Positions 46,062 through 56,983 are shown, counted from the stretch's first letter. The stretch: 64,000 nucleotides of DNA from Halalkalibacter wakoensis JCM 9140 (GCF_000513095.1 NZ_BAUT01000008.1:1-64000), one strand, 5' to 3'. Made by a program: numbers and translations. The notes: generated from the letters alone by a model not told the origin.

Positions 46062-48212
46062 ATGAAAGTCATTATTGCCGAAAAACCAGACCAGGGGGTA
46101 AAACTGGCTGCACCTTATCCGTCTGTCAAAAAGGCCGGATATATTGAAATTAAACAAAATGCTCAGTTTCCAAATGGTGCCTATGTAACTTGGGCGATTG
46201 GGCATTTATGTGAATTAGTGCCACCAGAAAAATATGATGCCAGTTGGAAAAAGTGGAAGCTAGACACACTACCAATGATTCCTGAAGCGTTTAAGCATCA
46301 AGTGACAAAAGGAAAAGGGAAGCAGTTTCAAGTTATTAAAAGCCTGATCTCCCTTTCGAATGTAAATGAAATTATTATGGCTGGAGACGCAGGGCGTGAA
46401 GGAGAACTAATCATACGGCTCATTATTGAACAATGCAGAATTCACAAGCCACTTAAACGACTTTGGCTATCTTCCCTTACAAAAAAGGCAGTCGAAGAGG
46501 GGTTTCGTTCACTTAAAAATGAAACAGAAACACGTCCGCTCTACTTTGAAGCGTTAAGCAGATCTTGTGCGGATTGGCTAGTTGGAATGAACGCATCACG
46601 TGCCTATACCCTGTTATTACAAAAAAAAGGAATTTCTGATGTGTTTTCAACAGGAAGGGTTCAGACCCCAACATTAGCTTTAATTGTAAAGAGAGAAAAA
46701 GAAATCGAAGCGTTTGTACCAGAGCCTTTCTGGGAAGTTCGAGCCACGTTTCAAGTAAAGGAGCAAACCTATTCAGGAATTTGGCATAATGATGGCGAAA
46801 CAAGGTTAAAAACAGCTGAATTAGCACAGAAAGTGGCGTTATTTTGTGAGGGGAAAACGATGTCTGTGCTCGATGTAAAAAAAGAGGAAAAGAGTCTGAA
46901 ACCTCCTTTTCTGTTCACATTATCAAGCTTGCAAACATCAGCCAATCAACGATATAAGTATTCACCGAAAAAAACCCTTGATTTAGCACAAAAATTATAT
47001 GTGAAAGGGTATATCTCATACCCAAGAACAGATTCTCCATTTGTGACAAAAGGCGAAGCAGCTACGTTTCCGACGATTCTTAAGGCATTAGCAGAAAAAC
47101 GAGAGTATGCCCAGTACTTTCCATTGCCTGTTCCCTCTCTAATAGGAAATCCACGTTTTGTCAATGATCAAAAGGTTAGCGATCATTACGCGATTATTCC
47201 AACTGAACAAGTTCCTTCTTTCACTAAACTGACAACAGACGAAAAGAATGTATATGATCTAATTGCTCGCTCGCTTTTAGCGGCTCATGAACAAGATGCC
47301 ATTACCGATACGACGAGAATGGAAACCCTTGTTGATCAGCGTGCCACATTTCAATCGAAAGGGAGAGTAGTGAAGCAACTCGGTTGGAAGAAGATCATAT
47401 CATCTAAGCAATCAAAGTCAGAAGAGGAATTACCGAATATAGAAAAGGGATCAAGTGGACTTGTCATTAAAGTAGAAACGAAGGAATCCATCACTCAGCC
47501 ACCTAAACGCTATACTGAGGGGCAATTGATCAATGTCATGAAAATGGCGGGCAAACAAGTAACAAATGCAGAATTAGAAAAAGTCTTGATGGAATCTCAG
47601 GGGCTTGGAACAGAAGCGACAAGAGCAGGAATCATATCTGTTTTGAAAGATAGAGGATATATGATTGTGACGAAAAACATCGTGTATCCAACAGAAAAAG
47701 GACGTTTGTTAATTGAAGCATTAGGGTCAAGTTTGTTAACGTCTGCTGAAATGACGGCGAAATGGGAACAACGATTGCGCGAAATTGGCAAAGGTGTTGC
47801 ATCACCTAGTGCCTTTATGGAGCAAACGAGAAACTTAATTAATCACTTAATCGAAGAGGCAAACACACAAGCATCCAAATGGGAGTTTTCTGAATTTGAT
47901 TTATCTTCTATGCAAGGAAGGACGAACAAAAGCAAAAGGAAGGTCTCATCAGTTGGAAAGTGTCCTGAATGTGGCAGTACAATCATTGACAAAGGCACAT
48001 TTTACGGTTGTAGACAATATCAAACGAATCACTGTCGCTTTACAATTTCCAAGGTTATATTAGGTAAAAAGTTAAGACAAAAGGATGTTAAAGCTTTATT
48101 AAAGGATGGAAAGACAGAGCTAATAGACGGTTTTGTGAAAGGAGATACGAGCTTTCGAGCCGTACTCGTTTGGAATAAAAAAGAACAGAAATTATCGTTT
48201 CAAAATGAATAA
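46062..48212 (+). CDS. topB: TopB, DNA topoisomerase III
   Basis: A 716-residue type IA topoisomerase. The TOPRIM domain opens with IIAEKPDQG and has MAGDAGREGELI; the active-site tyrosine is Y320 in GYISYPRTDSP. A C-terminal zinc-finger-like unit, GKCPECGSTI...GCRQYQTNHC, ends the protein. It relaxes and decatenates DNA and works with RecQ-type helicases. Single gene with its own terminator. Confidence 0.95.
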   Translation: MKVIIAEKPDQGVKLAAPYPSVKKAGYIEIKQNAQFPNGAYVTWAIGHLCELVPPEKYDASWKKWKLDTLPMIPEAFKHQVTKGKGKQFQVIKSLISLSNVNEIIMAGDAGREGELIIRLIIEQCRIHKPLKRLWLSSLTKKAVEEGFRSLKNETETRPLYFEALSRSCADWLVGMNASRAYTLLLQKKGISDVFSTGRVQTPTLALIVKREKEIEAFVPEPFWEVRATFQVKEQTYSGIWHNDGETRLKTAELAQKVALFCEGKTMSVLDVKKEEKSLKPPFLFTLSSLQTSANQRYKYSPKKTLDLAQKLYVKGYISYPRTDSPFVTKGEAATFPTILKALAEKREYAQYFPLPVPSLIGNPRFVNDQKVSDHYAIIPTEQVPSFTKLTTDEKNVYDLIARSLLAAHEQDAITDTTRMETLVDQRATFQSKGRVVKQLGWKKIISSKQSKSEEELPNIEKGSSGLVIKVETKESITQPPKRYTEGQLINVMKMAGKQVTNAELEKVLMESQGLGTEATRAGIISVLKDRGYMIVTKNIVYPTEKGRLLIEALGSSLLTSAEMTAKWEQRLREIGKGVASPSAFMEQTRNLINHLIEEANTQASKWEFSEFDLSSMQGRTNKSKRKVSSVGKCPECGSTIIDKGTFYGCRQYQTNHCRFTISKVILGKKLRQKDVKALLKDGKTELIDGFVKGDTSFRAVLVWNKKEQKLSFQNE

Positions 48213-48250
48213 AGATAGCTAGGTGATATGTATATCACCTAGCTATCTTT
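48211..48250. terminator. Bidirectional terminator
   Basis: A nearly unbroken palindrome (AAAGATAGCTAGGTGATAT and complement, loop GT) overlaps the ends of both convergent genes. Confidence 0.85.
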
Positions 48251-48577
48251 GTTTAATAACGATGAAAGAAAATCGCCAACGGGAACATCCCGGACTTGAT
48301 CAACTAGTTTATCTAACTCTGACTTTTGTTGAATGTTTAGAGACCCTTCAAGCAGCACTTGGATCGTTTTATCTTTGTCGACCAAAATAGATTGAACACG
48401 TAACGCATTTGTTAAAATGGCTGTGATAACAGCGATTTGGTTGGGAGTTAACTTAGCATGAGGATCGATTTGTCTCCTCTGTCTCTGTGGTGGTTGTTGT
48501 GGATGTGGCTGCTGTATTGGTGGCTGCTGTTGGTATTGATAAGGGTTCTGAAAATGAGGCGGATCATTACGAAACAT
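48239..48577 (-). CDS. Pro/Gln-rich N-terminus hypothetical protein
   Basis: A 112-residue protein. Residues 1-42 are Pro/Gln/His-rich, and the rest is a compact helical domain (LTPNQIAVITAILTNALRVQ...). It has GGGAGGGG before the ATG and follows a small membrane peptide gene. Family not recognised. Confidence 0.6.
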   Translation of the reverse strand: MFRNDPPHFQNPYQYQQQPPIQQPHPQQPPQRQRRQIDPHAKLTPNQIAVITAILTNALRVQSILVDKDKTIQVLLEGSLNIQQKSELDKLVDQVRDVPVGDFLSSLLNKDS

Positions 48578-48596
48578 CCAAACCCCTCCCTATAAT

Positions 48597-48734
48597 TTAT
48601 TGGTCAAATAGTAATAAAGGACTCTGTGGACCTTCCGTTTCTTGGCCATTGCCAGTGAAAATCCCGGTTGTAAAACTGATAAAAAGTAATAGAACAACTG
48701 CAAACAACACTTTTGACCTCAAATCTCCGCTCAT
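48597..48734 (-). CDS. Small membrane-anchored peptide
   Basis: A 45-residue frame with one hydrophobic segment (VLFAVVLLLFISFTTGIF) and a polar C-terminus. AGAAGGTGG lies five bases before the ATG, which is strong support. It is 19 bases upstream of the Pro/Gln-rich gene, so the two form a small operon. No family recognised. Confidence 0.55.
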   Translation of the reverse strand: MSGDLRSKVLFAVVLLLFISFTTGIFTGNGQETEGPQSPLLLFDQ

Positions 48735-48961
48735 ATTTTCCACCTTCTTCTTCTATCATATTTCTTTATCCTATTCTAAGAGGCAACAGAATGTTCATCT
48801 TTTGAGCAACCGATTTTCATACGTTTTGATGAAGAAAGGGGCAAAAGTGAAGGAGCTTTGTATATTTTTATTTTTTTCTCTTTCTGGTTAACAAAAAGGC
48901 AGAAGTTGGTTCATTTAAGATAAACCTTACATATAGTAGGAATAAGGAGGGAGTCACACTA

Positions 48962-49798
48962 ATGGGGGTTGTTCGAACGGATAAGTGGCTTTTTCACTAT
49001 AAAAAAAAGTGGAATCAAGCTAAATCAATAGAAGAAAAGATTGAATGCCAACGTGACCTAATCATTGAACCTTTATGTGGAGTTTTTCAAACGGAAGATG
49101 TGTTAGGTCTTCATCAATACCTTTTGCAAATGGGACTTTTCCTACCGGATCAATCAGTTGATTTAGAATATGAAAAATGGCAAGAAACGTTACCTTGGAC
49201 GATCATTCAAGAACAATTTCACAAGTTACAACGAAAGTGGAATGGACCTGATGTGAAAATATATATTTTGCCTTTGAATCAGCAAAATCTTTTTTTGAAA
49301 AATGAGCTTGGAGGAAAAACGGGATTGTCGCTGAATAAGGGAATTCTCTTATTTGTTGACTCCGAAACAACGAAAAAAGATCTACTAGCCCTTATTACTC
49401 ATGAATATCACCATATTTGCCGGCTGCAAGCGATGCAGCAATCGGAGGATTCCATTCCATTTTTAGAATCGATGATTATGGAGGGACTTGCGGAGTGGGC
49501 TGTTAAAGAAGAATTAGGTGAAAAGGCTTGTGCAGCTTGGACGACGCGTTATGATCACCTTTCAACGCATCATTGGTTTGAAAGATGGATTCGACCAAAT
49601 TTATTTGTAAAAGGAAGAAAAAACTATCTGCACTACCTTTACGGCAACCAGGAAACGGGAATTCCTTTATGGCTCGGCTACTATGTAGGGTATCAATTAA
49701 TTAAAACGGCTACGAGAGATCAGGATGATACGAAGCGAATGTTAGAAAAGCCTGCAGAGATATTTCTAGAACGATCAAAATTTAGTACAAAGAGGTGA
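48962..49798 (+). CDS. yjaZ: YjaZ-like DUF2268 zinc protease
   Basis: A 278-residue cytoplasmic protein with the zinc motif HEYHH in LITHEYHHICRL (about residue 143), and a downstream Glu in MEGLAEWAV that can be the third ligand. DUF2268 proteins are predicted Zn-dependent proteases. YjaZ lies after fabF in B. subtilis; here topB and others intervene. Substrate unknown. Confidence 0.82.
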   Translation: MGVVRTDKWLFHYKKKWNQAKSIEEKIECQRDLIIEPLCGVFQTEDVLGLHQYLLQMGLFLPDQSVDLEYEKWQETLPWTIIQEQFHKLQRKWNGPDVKIYILPLNQQNLFLKNELGGKTGLSLNKGILLFVDSETTKKDLLALITHEYHHICRLQAMQQSEDSIPFLESMIMEGLAEWAVKEELGEKACAAWTTRYDHLSTHHWFERWIRPNLFVKGRKNYLHYLYGNQETGIPLWLGYYVGYQLIKTATRDQDDTKRMLEKPAEIFLERSKFSTKR

Positions 49799-49832
49799 TA
49801 AGAATGATGGTGTTTACATGGTGTGATAGCTC

Positions 49833-50057
49833 ATGATTCGGTTATTTTTTGTTTTGATTGGATTTTCGCTTGCGGTTATAGGTGGAGTAAGTATGTTAGC
49901 CTATTTAAACTTATTAACCACTGGGTATAACTCTGCCATGTATTTTATGTTTTTGTTACAAAGGATTGAGTTTTATTTCTTTATAATCGGTGTGATGATC
50001 ATAATTGGGGCCATGACTGTTCCAATGAAACAAAGAAATAGAAGAAAAAAAAGATGA
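49833..50057 (+). CDS. Small two-segment membrane protein
   Basis: A 74-residue protein with two membrane segments (LFFVLIGFSLAVIGGVSMLA and the FFIIGVMIIIGAMTVP segment) and a basic tail RNRRKKR. It follows yjaZ after 34 bases. The ribosome binding site is weak. Function unknown. Confidence 0.6.
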   Translation: MIRLFFVLIGFSLAVIGGVSMLAYLNLLTTGYNSAMYFMFLLQRIEFYFFIIGVMIIIGAMTVPMKQRNRRKKR

Positions 50058-50150
50058 CAAATTGGAATGAATTGAGAGAGTGTGGAATAAACTGGTTCTC
50101 CCCTGCCTATACTGTGGATACAAAACGAAATACAGCAAGGGGGGTTTTTT

Positions 50151-50893
50151 ATGGTCCATATCCGGGACGTATGGGTCAATTGGTTCGAAGGAGAAGAGAA
50201 TGGTTATAATGTATGTGATTTTCATGAATGGCGTAGTGATGACAGAATTGAAGTATTGGATCAAGCATTTTAGTGTATGTCACGTCGAACCTATTTGACT
50301 ATATTGAAAATGATCTATCTGATCTACCTGAAGATTTATTATCTGAAGTTCATCAACAGAGTTACCTACGTAAGAATATGTCGCGAATACAATTGGATTA
50401 TTGTTTTATTGCTACAGATGGCGAACGAATTATTGCTATTGATACAATGGGATACAAAACGCCAATTAGAAAAAGCCGCTTAACCCCAAGACAAGAACAA
50501 CTGGTCTATGATCAATTAAAGCAACATGAATTAAGAAGATTTGAATTAGCAGTAGATGTTCAAAAAGAGTATCACATTCTCTCCCCAAGTCCGGATGATC
50601 TTTGGGGTTTGACAAGAAAAGAGCGTCAATTAAAGCAATTGTTGTATATGGCTCTTGATCAACTCTATTCAACAGGAACAGATGCGGAAGTAAGATATTG
50701 GTATACAGAATGGAGCCCAAGTGATTATGTACGAATTCAAATGCTAAATCGAGAAGAGGCTTGGGAACAATTATACTCAGAAATTAGACAAGGGTGGACC
50801 GTGAAACATCATCAATTATGTGAGGCAATGGTTCGTGGACAAGCTTTCTTTGAGAAGCTTTGGGAGCTTGAACATGGGACAAGTGTCAAATAA
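50151..50893 (+). pseudogene. yjbA: YjbA (DUF3603), apparent frameshift
   Basis: The gene starts at ATG 50151 behind AAGGGGGG and encodes [19 protein letters not shown], the conserved start of YjbA. It meets TAG at 50271. The remainder ([18 protein letters not shown] to [11 protein letters not shown]) continues in the next frame. One missing T in the T4 run at 50268-50271 accounts for it; the repaired length is 247 residues, as expected. Function of YjbA is unknown. It precedes trpS, as in B. subtilis. Confidence 0.88.
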
Positions 50894-50940
50894 TGAACCC
50901 TTTGTGAACGAGCATAGAAAAAAGCCTTACAAGTATACTA

Positions 50941-50983
50941 ATGCCTAAGAATGAGTGAAGCCAGCTTATTCTTAGGCATTTAC
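50941..50983 (+). terminator. Hairpin after yjbA
   Basis: ATGCCTAAGAAT pairs with ATTCTTAGGCAT across a loop of about 19 bases, followed by a weak T tract. Confidence 0.5.
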
Positions 50984-51043
50984 AATGTATGTGAACTCTC
51001 CTATAATTAGAACGTAAAGCAAACTGTAAGAGGAGGGGAAACA

Positions 51044-51157
51044 ATGGATAATTTTGCATATTTAGTCATGCAGATCCTTACGGTTGTATTGCTTGTAGGA
51101 ACACTTGGCCTTTCATTTTTTGTAGGGAAAATCATGAAAAAGAACAGTGGTTATTAA
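51044..51157 (+). CDS. 37-residue single-span membrane protein
   Basis: A short frame with an excellent ribosome binding site (AGAGGAGGGG) encodes one membrane helix (ILTVVLLVGTLGLSFFV) and a basic tail. It has its own upstream AT-rich region and terminator, so it is probably real. Function unknown. Confidence 0.6.
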   Translation: MDNFAYLVMQILTVVLLVGTLGLSFFVGKIMKKNSGY

Positions 51158-51159
51158 GA

Positions 51160-51200
51160 AAAAAAAGCAGAACGGTATAGGACCGTCCTGCTTTTTTTTG
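51160..51200. terminator. Bidirectional terminator
   Basis: The stem AAAAAAAGCAG.ACGGT/ACCGT.CTGCTTTTTTT, with one mismatch, lies between the small gene and convergent trpS. Confidence 0.85.
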
Positions 51201-52222
<1,022 letters not shown>

Positions 52223-52378
52223 TTATAAAGTAAATCATATCAGATTGTCCCGAAAAAACATAGGTCGATGCGTTCTTCTAGGATGGTTCAATCTGAATTG
52301 ACGTGAATGTTATTTATAAAAAAGCGAACACTAATTTTATCATCATTGTATTTGGTTCTAGGAAGAGAGGGTTCGTAT

Positions 52379-53494
52379 ATGAGTCACATCACAATCTTTT
52401 CTGCCTCTATCGGAAATGGTCATAACGAAGCTTCAAAAGCCTTAAAGGATCAGTTTGAATTACAAGGCGAGACCGTGACGATTGTCGATACATTTCAGTC
52501 TATTCATCCATTGTTGCATAAAGCGTTTTTAGAGCTGTACTTACGGATGATTGAGAAGACACCTAAGCTTTGGGGCAGGCTTTACCGGTATAGTGAGGAA
52601 TACTCATGGTTTTTAGTATTGGATCAACTCGGAACATTTTTTTGTGAGAAATTGCATTCGATTATTCATAAGAATCGAACGAATGTGATGATATCAACCC
52701 ATCCTTTTGTGACAGCTTTTTTAGCAAAATTAAAGAAAAAGAAAAACTTATCGTTGCCTTTATATACCGTTATAACTGATCTATACTTGCATCCGGCTTA
52801 CGTAAGACCCGAAATTGATGGATATTTTACAGCATGTCCAAAAATTGATCATTTTGCGAGCGAACATAACCTCTCCTTAAATCAATTGTTTTGCACGGGA
52901 ATTCCAATCAAAGAAATACCTGATGTAAATGTACCGAGGTGGAAGCTGCGAAATGATTTAGAGCTGCAGTCAGATGAGAAAACCGTTCTCGTTTCAGGTG
53001 GCGGATTAGGACTAGGGAAATATGAAGACATTTTAGCTTCATTGGAAAAAGTAAAACAACCGATTCAAATATTGTGTATGATAGGAATGAACAAAGAGCT
53101 AGAGCGCAAAATAAAAACGCTCACTAGCAAACATCGAGTACATGTAATTGGTTATACAGATGAATTTACAAAATATTTAAGAGCTAGTGATTTGGTTATC
53201 TCAAAAGCTGGAGGACTTACTGTTTCAGAAGCTCTAGCTTGTGAGACCCCTCTTTTAATATATGAACCTGTTCCAGGGCATGAAGAGGATAATGCACAAT
53301 TTTTATTGGATTGTCAGTCTGCTTTTAAGGCTGAACAAATTGAAGAGATCGCCCATCATACTGAAAACATCCTCTTTAATCATGCTGTTTACGATCAATT
53401 GGTGCAAAATGCGAGGAAATTGAAGAAGCCCGATGCCGCAAAGCAAATTGCTTACGCGATCAAACGATTAACACAGACAAAACAAGTATTATGA
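52379..53494 (+). CDS. UgtP/MGDG-synthase-like glycosyltransferase
   Basis: A 371-residue GT-B enzyme. SASIGNGHNEASKAL at the start is the lipid-acceptor motif of monogalactosyl/diglucosyl diacylglycerol synthases. SGGGLGLGKYEDIL and SKAGGLTVSEALACETP, the nucleotide-sugar site, follow in the second half. It likely adds hexose to diacylglycerol or a related lipid at the membrane. The ATG at 52379 has a GAGAGGG site. It may be a paralog rather than the main lipoteichoic acid anchor enzyme. Confidence 0.8.
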   Translation: MSHITIFSASIGNGHNEASKALKDQFELQGETVTIVDTFQSIHPLLHKAFLELYLRMIEKTPKLWGRLYRYSEEYSWFLVLDQLGTFFCEKLHSIIHKNRTNVMISTHPFVTAFLAKLKKKKNLSLPLYTVITDLYLHPAYVRPEIDGYFTACPKIDHFASEHNLSLNQLFCTGIPIKEIPDVNVPRWKLRNDLELQSDEKTVLVSGGGLGLGKYEDILASLEKVKQPIQILCMIGMNKELERKIKTLTSKHRVHVIGYTDEFTKYLRASDLVISKAGGLTVSEALACETPLLIYEPVPGHEEDNAQFLLDCQSAFKAEQIEEIAHHTENILFNHAVYDQLVQNARKLKKPDAAKQIAYAIKRLTQTKQVL

Positions 53495-53536
53495 GAAAAG
53501 AACTGACCAATCTTTCGAGAGGGGGTCAGTTCTTTT
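53492..53536. terminator. Bidirectional terminator
   Basis: GAAAAGAACTGACC pairs with GGTCAGTTCTTTTC between convergent genes. Confidence 0.85.
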
Positions 53537-53542
53537 CTTTGT

Positions 53543-54634
53543 CTATGACATGGGTACTTGGCGTTGGATTTTTCCTTCAATGCGATTGAAAATATTCTCA
53601 AGAGATGGACCTGTAATCGTTAAGCCGTGGTTCTTTAATCCAATAATCGTCTCTGAAGGGTTCTCCGATTCTCGAATGAGCTGTGCAACGGTTTCAGCCA
53701 ATTCAATCGTACCACATGGATAGTTAATTTCAGTTGCTTGGATGCCGTCCATCCAAGCATGGATATGAACAATAGCACCAACATCAGGGTGCTCTTTATA
53801 AATCATCCAATGCTCAATGGCATCAACTGAAGCGCGTTTTGGTGTTACATTTGGAGGAATGCTTACTTCAATATGGTTTTTCGAATCATTGTAACCTTTA
53901 ATGTATAAAATATCTCTTCCAATCTCTTTCATATTCCCTTTGTCAATACCACTTGCACTCATCCAAAAATGGTTCTCATCGCTTCTTGCACTTAAATTTC
54001 CATAACTTAAACCACCAAGACCATACAACTTATTTAAATGTCGCATGTCTCTTTCACTTAAATATTTATCGATTGGAAACGGTGCAGGAAGCAAATCTAA
54101 ATCATCAAGTTTCTTTCCTGAATGACTAAGCTCTGTTGTGATTCGATCGCCCTCCCAAAGGTTTTGTGGAAGGTCCTCAGAAAATTCATTGTTAATGACT
54201 AAGCGTGAACAAGTTAGTGGTTGAAGTCTTTCAAAGATTTCATTGTAAAATGCTTGTACATCATCGCCTTCGCGATAAGAGATAGAGTAACACCCTTGTT
54301 CAGGTGTTAAAAAGTGAACGTCTGTTTTACCCGCATGATGGTTCACATACATAAAGTGATTAGCTAAAGAACGAATTAAGAATGGATAAACCTCTGTAAA
54401 TAGATCATAAGGTTGTCCAGAACTTTCTAACACTGCAACAACGAACGTTGCTTGTGCCTTGCGTCTAAATGGTTTGATCGAATCTTCCGTTACAAAATGA
54501 AAGACAAGTTGAAGCGGATCATTGGGATTGTCCGTGTACGTAAAACCGTTTTTTGAAAAGGTTGTTACAAGCCCTTTTGATAACTCTTGTAAGAACGGAC
54601 TGGCAGGGTTTGAACTTATCATAAAATTTGTCAT
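53543..54634 (-). CDS. Class II aldolase/adducin-domain protein with N-terminal extension
   Basis: A 363-residue protein. Residues from about 190 form a class II aldolase/adducin domain: YGNLSARSDENHFWMSASG is the phosphate-side motif, IVHIHAW holds metal-binding His residues, and LKNHGLTITG a third. The first 180 residues are a domain I do not recognise. Relatives cleave sugar phosphates, such as fuculose-1-phosphate. Its GGAGG site overlaps the stop of the upstream dehydrogenase gene, so the two are coupled. Confidence 0.75.
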   Translation of the reverse strand: MTNFMISSNPASPFLQELSKGLVTTFSKNGFTYTDNPNDPLQLVFHFVTEDSIKPFRRKAQATFVVAVLESSGQPYDLFTEVYPFLIRSLANHFMYVNHHAGKTDVHFLTPEQGCYSISYREGDDVQAFYNEIFERLQPLTCSRLVINNEFSEDLPQNLWEGDRITTELSHSGKKLDDLDLLPAPFPIDKYLSERDMRHLNKLYGLGGLSYGNLSARSDENHFWMSASGIDKGNMKEIGRDILYIKGYNDSKNHIEVSIPPNVTPKRASVDAIEHWMIYKEHPDVGAIVHIHAWMDGIQATEINYPCGTIELAETVAQLIRESENPSETIIGLKNHGLTITGPSLENIFNRIEGKIQRQVPMS

Positions 54635-54636
54635 GT

Positions 54637-55875
54637 CTAACCTCCAACTGTAGTTTGATCATGGTTGAAGACAACTTTTAAGGCATTTTCTTTTTTTCGC
54701 TTTGTGATCGTCCCAAAAGCCGTCTTATAGTCATGTAGAGGATATTGATGTGTAATTAATGGTGACAGATCAACATTTCCTCTCTTCATTAATTCAATGG
54801 CAATTTGAAGAGTATTCATTCTCTTTCCTTCAAATTCGTTCGTGCTATAAGCAAAGCAGCCTTTAATCGTTAATTCATTTAACCAAACGGTCGTCCAATC
54901 AACTTGCTTCATGATGCTTGCTAATCCTAAAAGAACGACTTTTCCGCCACTTTCTGAAAATCGTAAGGCGTCCGTAACACTTTGTTTTTTTCCTACACAC
55001 TCATAAACAATATGAGCGCCACCTTGAACGATCTCGGGGCCAAGTAGTGGCTTAAGGGTCGTAGCATGAAGAGCCTTAGCCGTATTGTCTACATAGGAGC
55101 TGTCCAAATAGATGACCTCGTCAGCCCCGAATGTTTTAGCCATTTCACCTTGAAATGCATGTTTAACTAGTATGGTGACATGACAGGAATAGCCAAGTGC
55201 TTTAATTGCGGCAACAACCGAAAGGCCAATGACACCTGCTCCGATAACTAAAACTCGATCACCTTCATTTGGTGGATTTCGCAAAACGGCATGAAGAGCG
55301 CAGCTAAATGGTTCAACAAGAACTCCGTTTAAGTCATCAACTTCATCTGGAAGTGGGAGAATTTGACTTTTGTGGGCGACAAAATAAGGGCTCCAGCTCC
55401 CGCCTGTGTCTTTACAAGCCCCAATTAGCAATCCTGATTCAATGGATCCTTTTGTTTTTTGCTCACATAAGCTTTCATCTCCTCGTGAGCAAGCAGGGCA
55501 AGGTTCTAAACCTCGTGTTTCACAAGAAAGGACCGGGTTAATAACCACTCTTTGGCCTTTTTGAAACTGAGTAACACTTTCTCCTAATTCTGCTATCTCT
55601 CCGACAGCTTCGTGACCAATCGTAAAAGGAAAAGAGACGTACGGTGATGTAGACGGACTATCGTGAAGAAAAAGCAAATTCATGTCACTTCCGCATATCC
55701 CACCATATTTTACTTTTATTTTTGCCCAGTCCTCGTTGGGTAAAGAAGGTTCTTCGGTTTCACCCCATGTTAAACATGACAATTTGGAGTTCCAATGTAA
55801 GGAAGGAAACCAACGGCCAAGCGTTTTCGTAAAGATATATTTTGGAATGGTAAAATTAAATTGCAATGCATTCAT
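54637..55875 (-). CDS. Zinc-dependent alcohol/polyol dehydrogenase
   Basis: A 412-residue medium-chain dehydrogenase, longer than the usual 350 because of an N-terminal extension. GGICGSDMN supplies the catalytic Cys, GHEAVGEI the His-Glu pair, a partial structural zinc lobe has CPACSRGDESLC, and the Rossmann motif is VIGAGVIGL. It probably oxidises a sugar alcohol or its phosphate, passing product to the coupled aldolase. The ATG at 55875 is chosen because the GGGAGGTG site overlaps the longer start. Confidence 0.82.
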   Translation of the reverse strand: MNALQFNFTIPKYIFTKTLGRWFPSLHWNSKLSCLTWGETEEPSLPNEDWAKIKVKYGGICGSDMNLLFLHDSPSTSPYVSFPFTIGHEAVGEIAELGESVTQFQKGQRVVINPVLSCETRGLEPCPACSRGDESLCEQKTKGSIESGLLIGACKDTGGSWSPYFVAHKSQILPLPDEVDDLNGVLVEPFSCALHAVLRNPPNEGDRVLVIGAGVIGLSVVAAIKALGYSCHVTILVKHAFQGEMAKTFGADEVIYLDSSYVDNTAKALHATTLKPLLGPEIVQGGAHIVYECVGKKQSVTDALRFSESGGKVVLLGLASIMKQVDWTTVWLNELTIKGCFAYSTNEFEGKRMNTLQIAIELMKRGNVDLSPLITHQYPLHDYKTAFGTITKRKKENALKVVFNHDQTTVGG

Positions 55876-56038
55876 TTTAATCACCTCCCTAATACATATG
55901 GAAGTACGTACTTAATTACTAGTAATTTGGGCAAATTAACGTATTTTATTCATATTTTTCCTATATAATTGGAATAACTATCTTTGTATAGGGATTAGAT
56001 TTTTGGAAACAGTTCGTCCAAAAGGGGAGCGTGGGAGT

Positions 56039-56917
56039 GTGTACTATTTTTTCGTAAATCGGACGTCAGGCAAAGGGCGCTCCGTCGAAGTTTGGAATGA
56101 AATAGAGAAGATATTAAAAGAGAAAAACGTACAATATCAAGCTGTTACAACGGATACAAAAGAGGAAGCGTTAGAAATTTTAAAGGAATTATTATGTACG
56201 AAACAAGCCATTCAAGCGATTGTTGCGCTTGGTGGGGATGGAACGATTCATTCGATAATGAATGAATTAATTGGATCTTCGGTTCCTTTTAGCGTTATCC
56301 CAACCGGCTCTGGAAACGACTATGCAAGAGCGCGGGGAATATCAAAGGATTACCGAAAAGAAATAGAAAAATTACTCTTAAATGAACAAAAAAAGATCGA
56401 TTTATTAGAAGTTGGCAATCGCCATTGTATGACGGTTGTAGGAATTGGGTTTGATGGTAAGGTTGCAGATGAAGCAAATAAAATGAAGTGGAAAAGGTGG
56501 CTCGGTGGTACCGCTTATTTCTTTACGATTTTAAAAGTACTATTAACGTATAAACCGTCAGAAATTAAACTTAAATTAAATGATGAAGAACGACTTTTTA
56601 AAAAGGTATGGTTAATTGCCATTGCCAATCATGCTTATTATGGTGGGGGGATAAAGATTTGTCCGATTGCCAAGAGCAACGATGGAAAGTTAGATATTTG
56701 CGTTATTCATAGCCTTCCAAAGTGGCGACTTCTTTTTATTTTAGCAAGAGTATTTAGTGGGAAACATGTGTCTATGAAAGGAGTCGAATATCATCAAGTT
56801 GAAAAAATTGAAGTAGAGAGTGATGAACCGCTTTTTGTAACGGCCGATGGAGAAATGATGGGACAAACCCCAACCACTGTATCAATCAAAAAAGAGGCGT
56901 TTCATGTTATGAATTAA
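56039..56917 (+). CDS. Diacylglycerol kinase-family lipid kinase
   Basis: A protein of 292 residues with the DAGK catalytic pattern: FFVNRTSGKGRS at the start, VALGGDGTIHSIMNEL for ATP binding, and IPTGSGNDYARARG. It phosphorylates diacylglycerol or another membrane lipid. The GTG at 56039 has GGGGAG nine bases before it and fits family starts better than TTG 56003. It is a YegS/BmrU-type member; the exact lipid is unknown. Confidence 0.85.
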   Translation: MYYFFVNRTSGKGRSVEVWNEIEKILKEKNVQYQAVTTDTKEEALEILKELLCTKQAIQAIVALGGDGTIHSIMNELIGSSVPFSVIPTGSGNDYARARGISKDYRKEIEKLLLNEQKKIDLLEVGNRHCMTVVGIGFDGKVADEANKMKWKRWLGGTAYFFTILKVLLTYKPSEIKLKLNDEERLFKKVWLIAIANHAYYGGGIKICPIAKSNDGKLDICVIHSLPKWRLLFILARVFSGKHVSMKGVEYHQVEKIEVESDEPLFVTADGEMMGQTPTTVSIKKEAFHVMN

Positions 56918-56929
56918 TTAACAGACTAA

Positions 56930-56963
56930 AAAAGCCATTGAAACTACTTGTTTCAATGGCTTT
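56930..56963. terminator. Bidirectional terminator
   Basis: AAAGCCATTGAAAC pairs with GTTTCAATGGCTTT around a five-base loop. Confidence 0.8.
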
Positions 56964-56983
56964 CTACTGAACTCCACTCACGA

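Noticed and set aside
48487-48891. 134-codon plus-strand open frame
   Set aside because: It covers two minus-strand small genes with good translation signals and has no site of its own.
56003-56038. TTG start giving a longer diacylglycerol kinase-like protein
   Set aside because: The internal GTG has a better spaced GGGGAG site and matches the usual family N-terminus.
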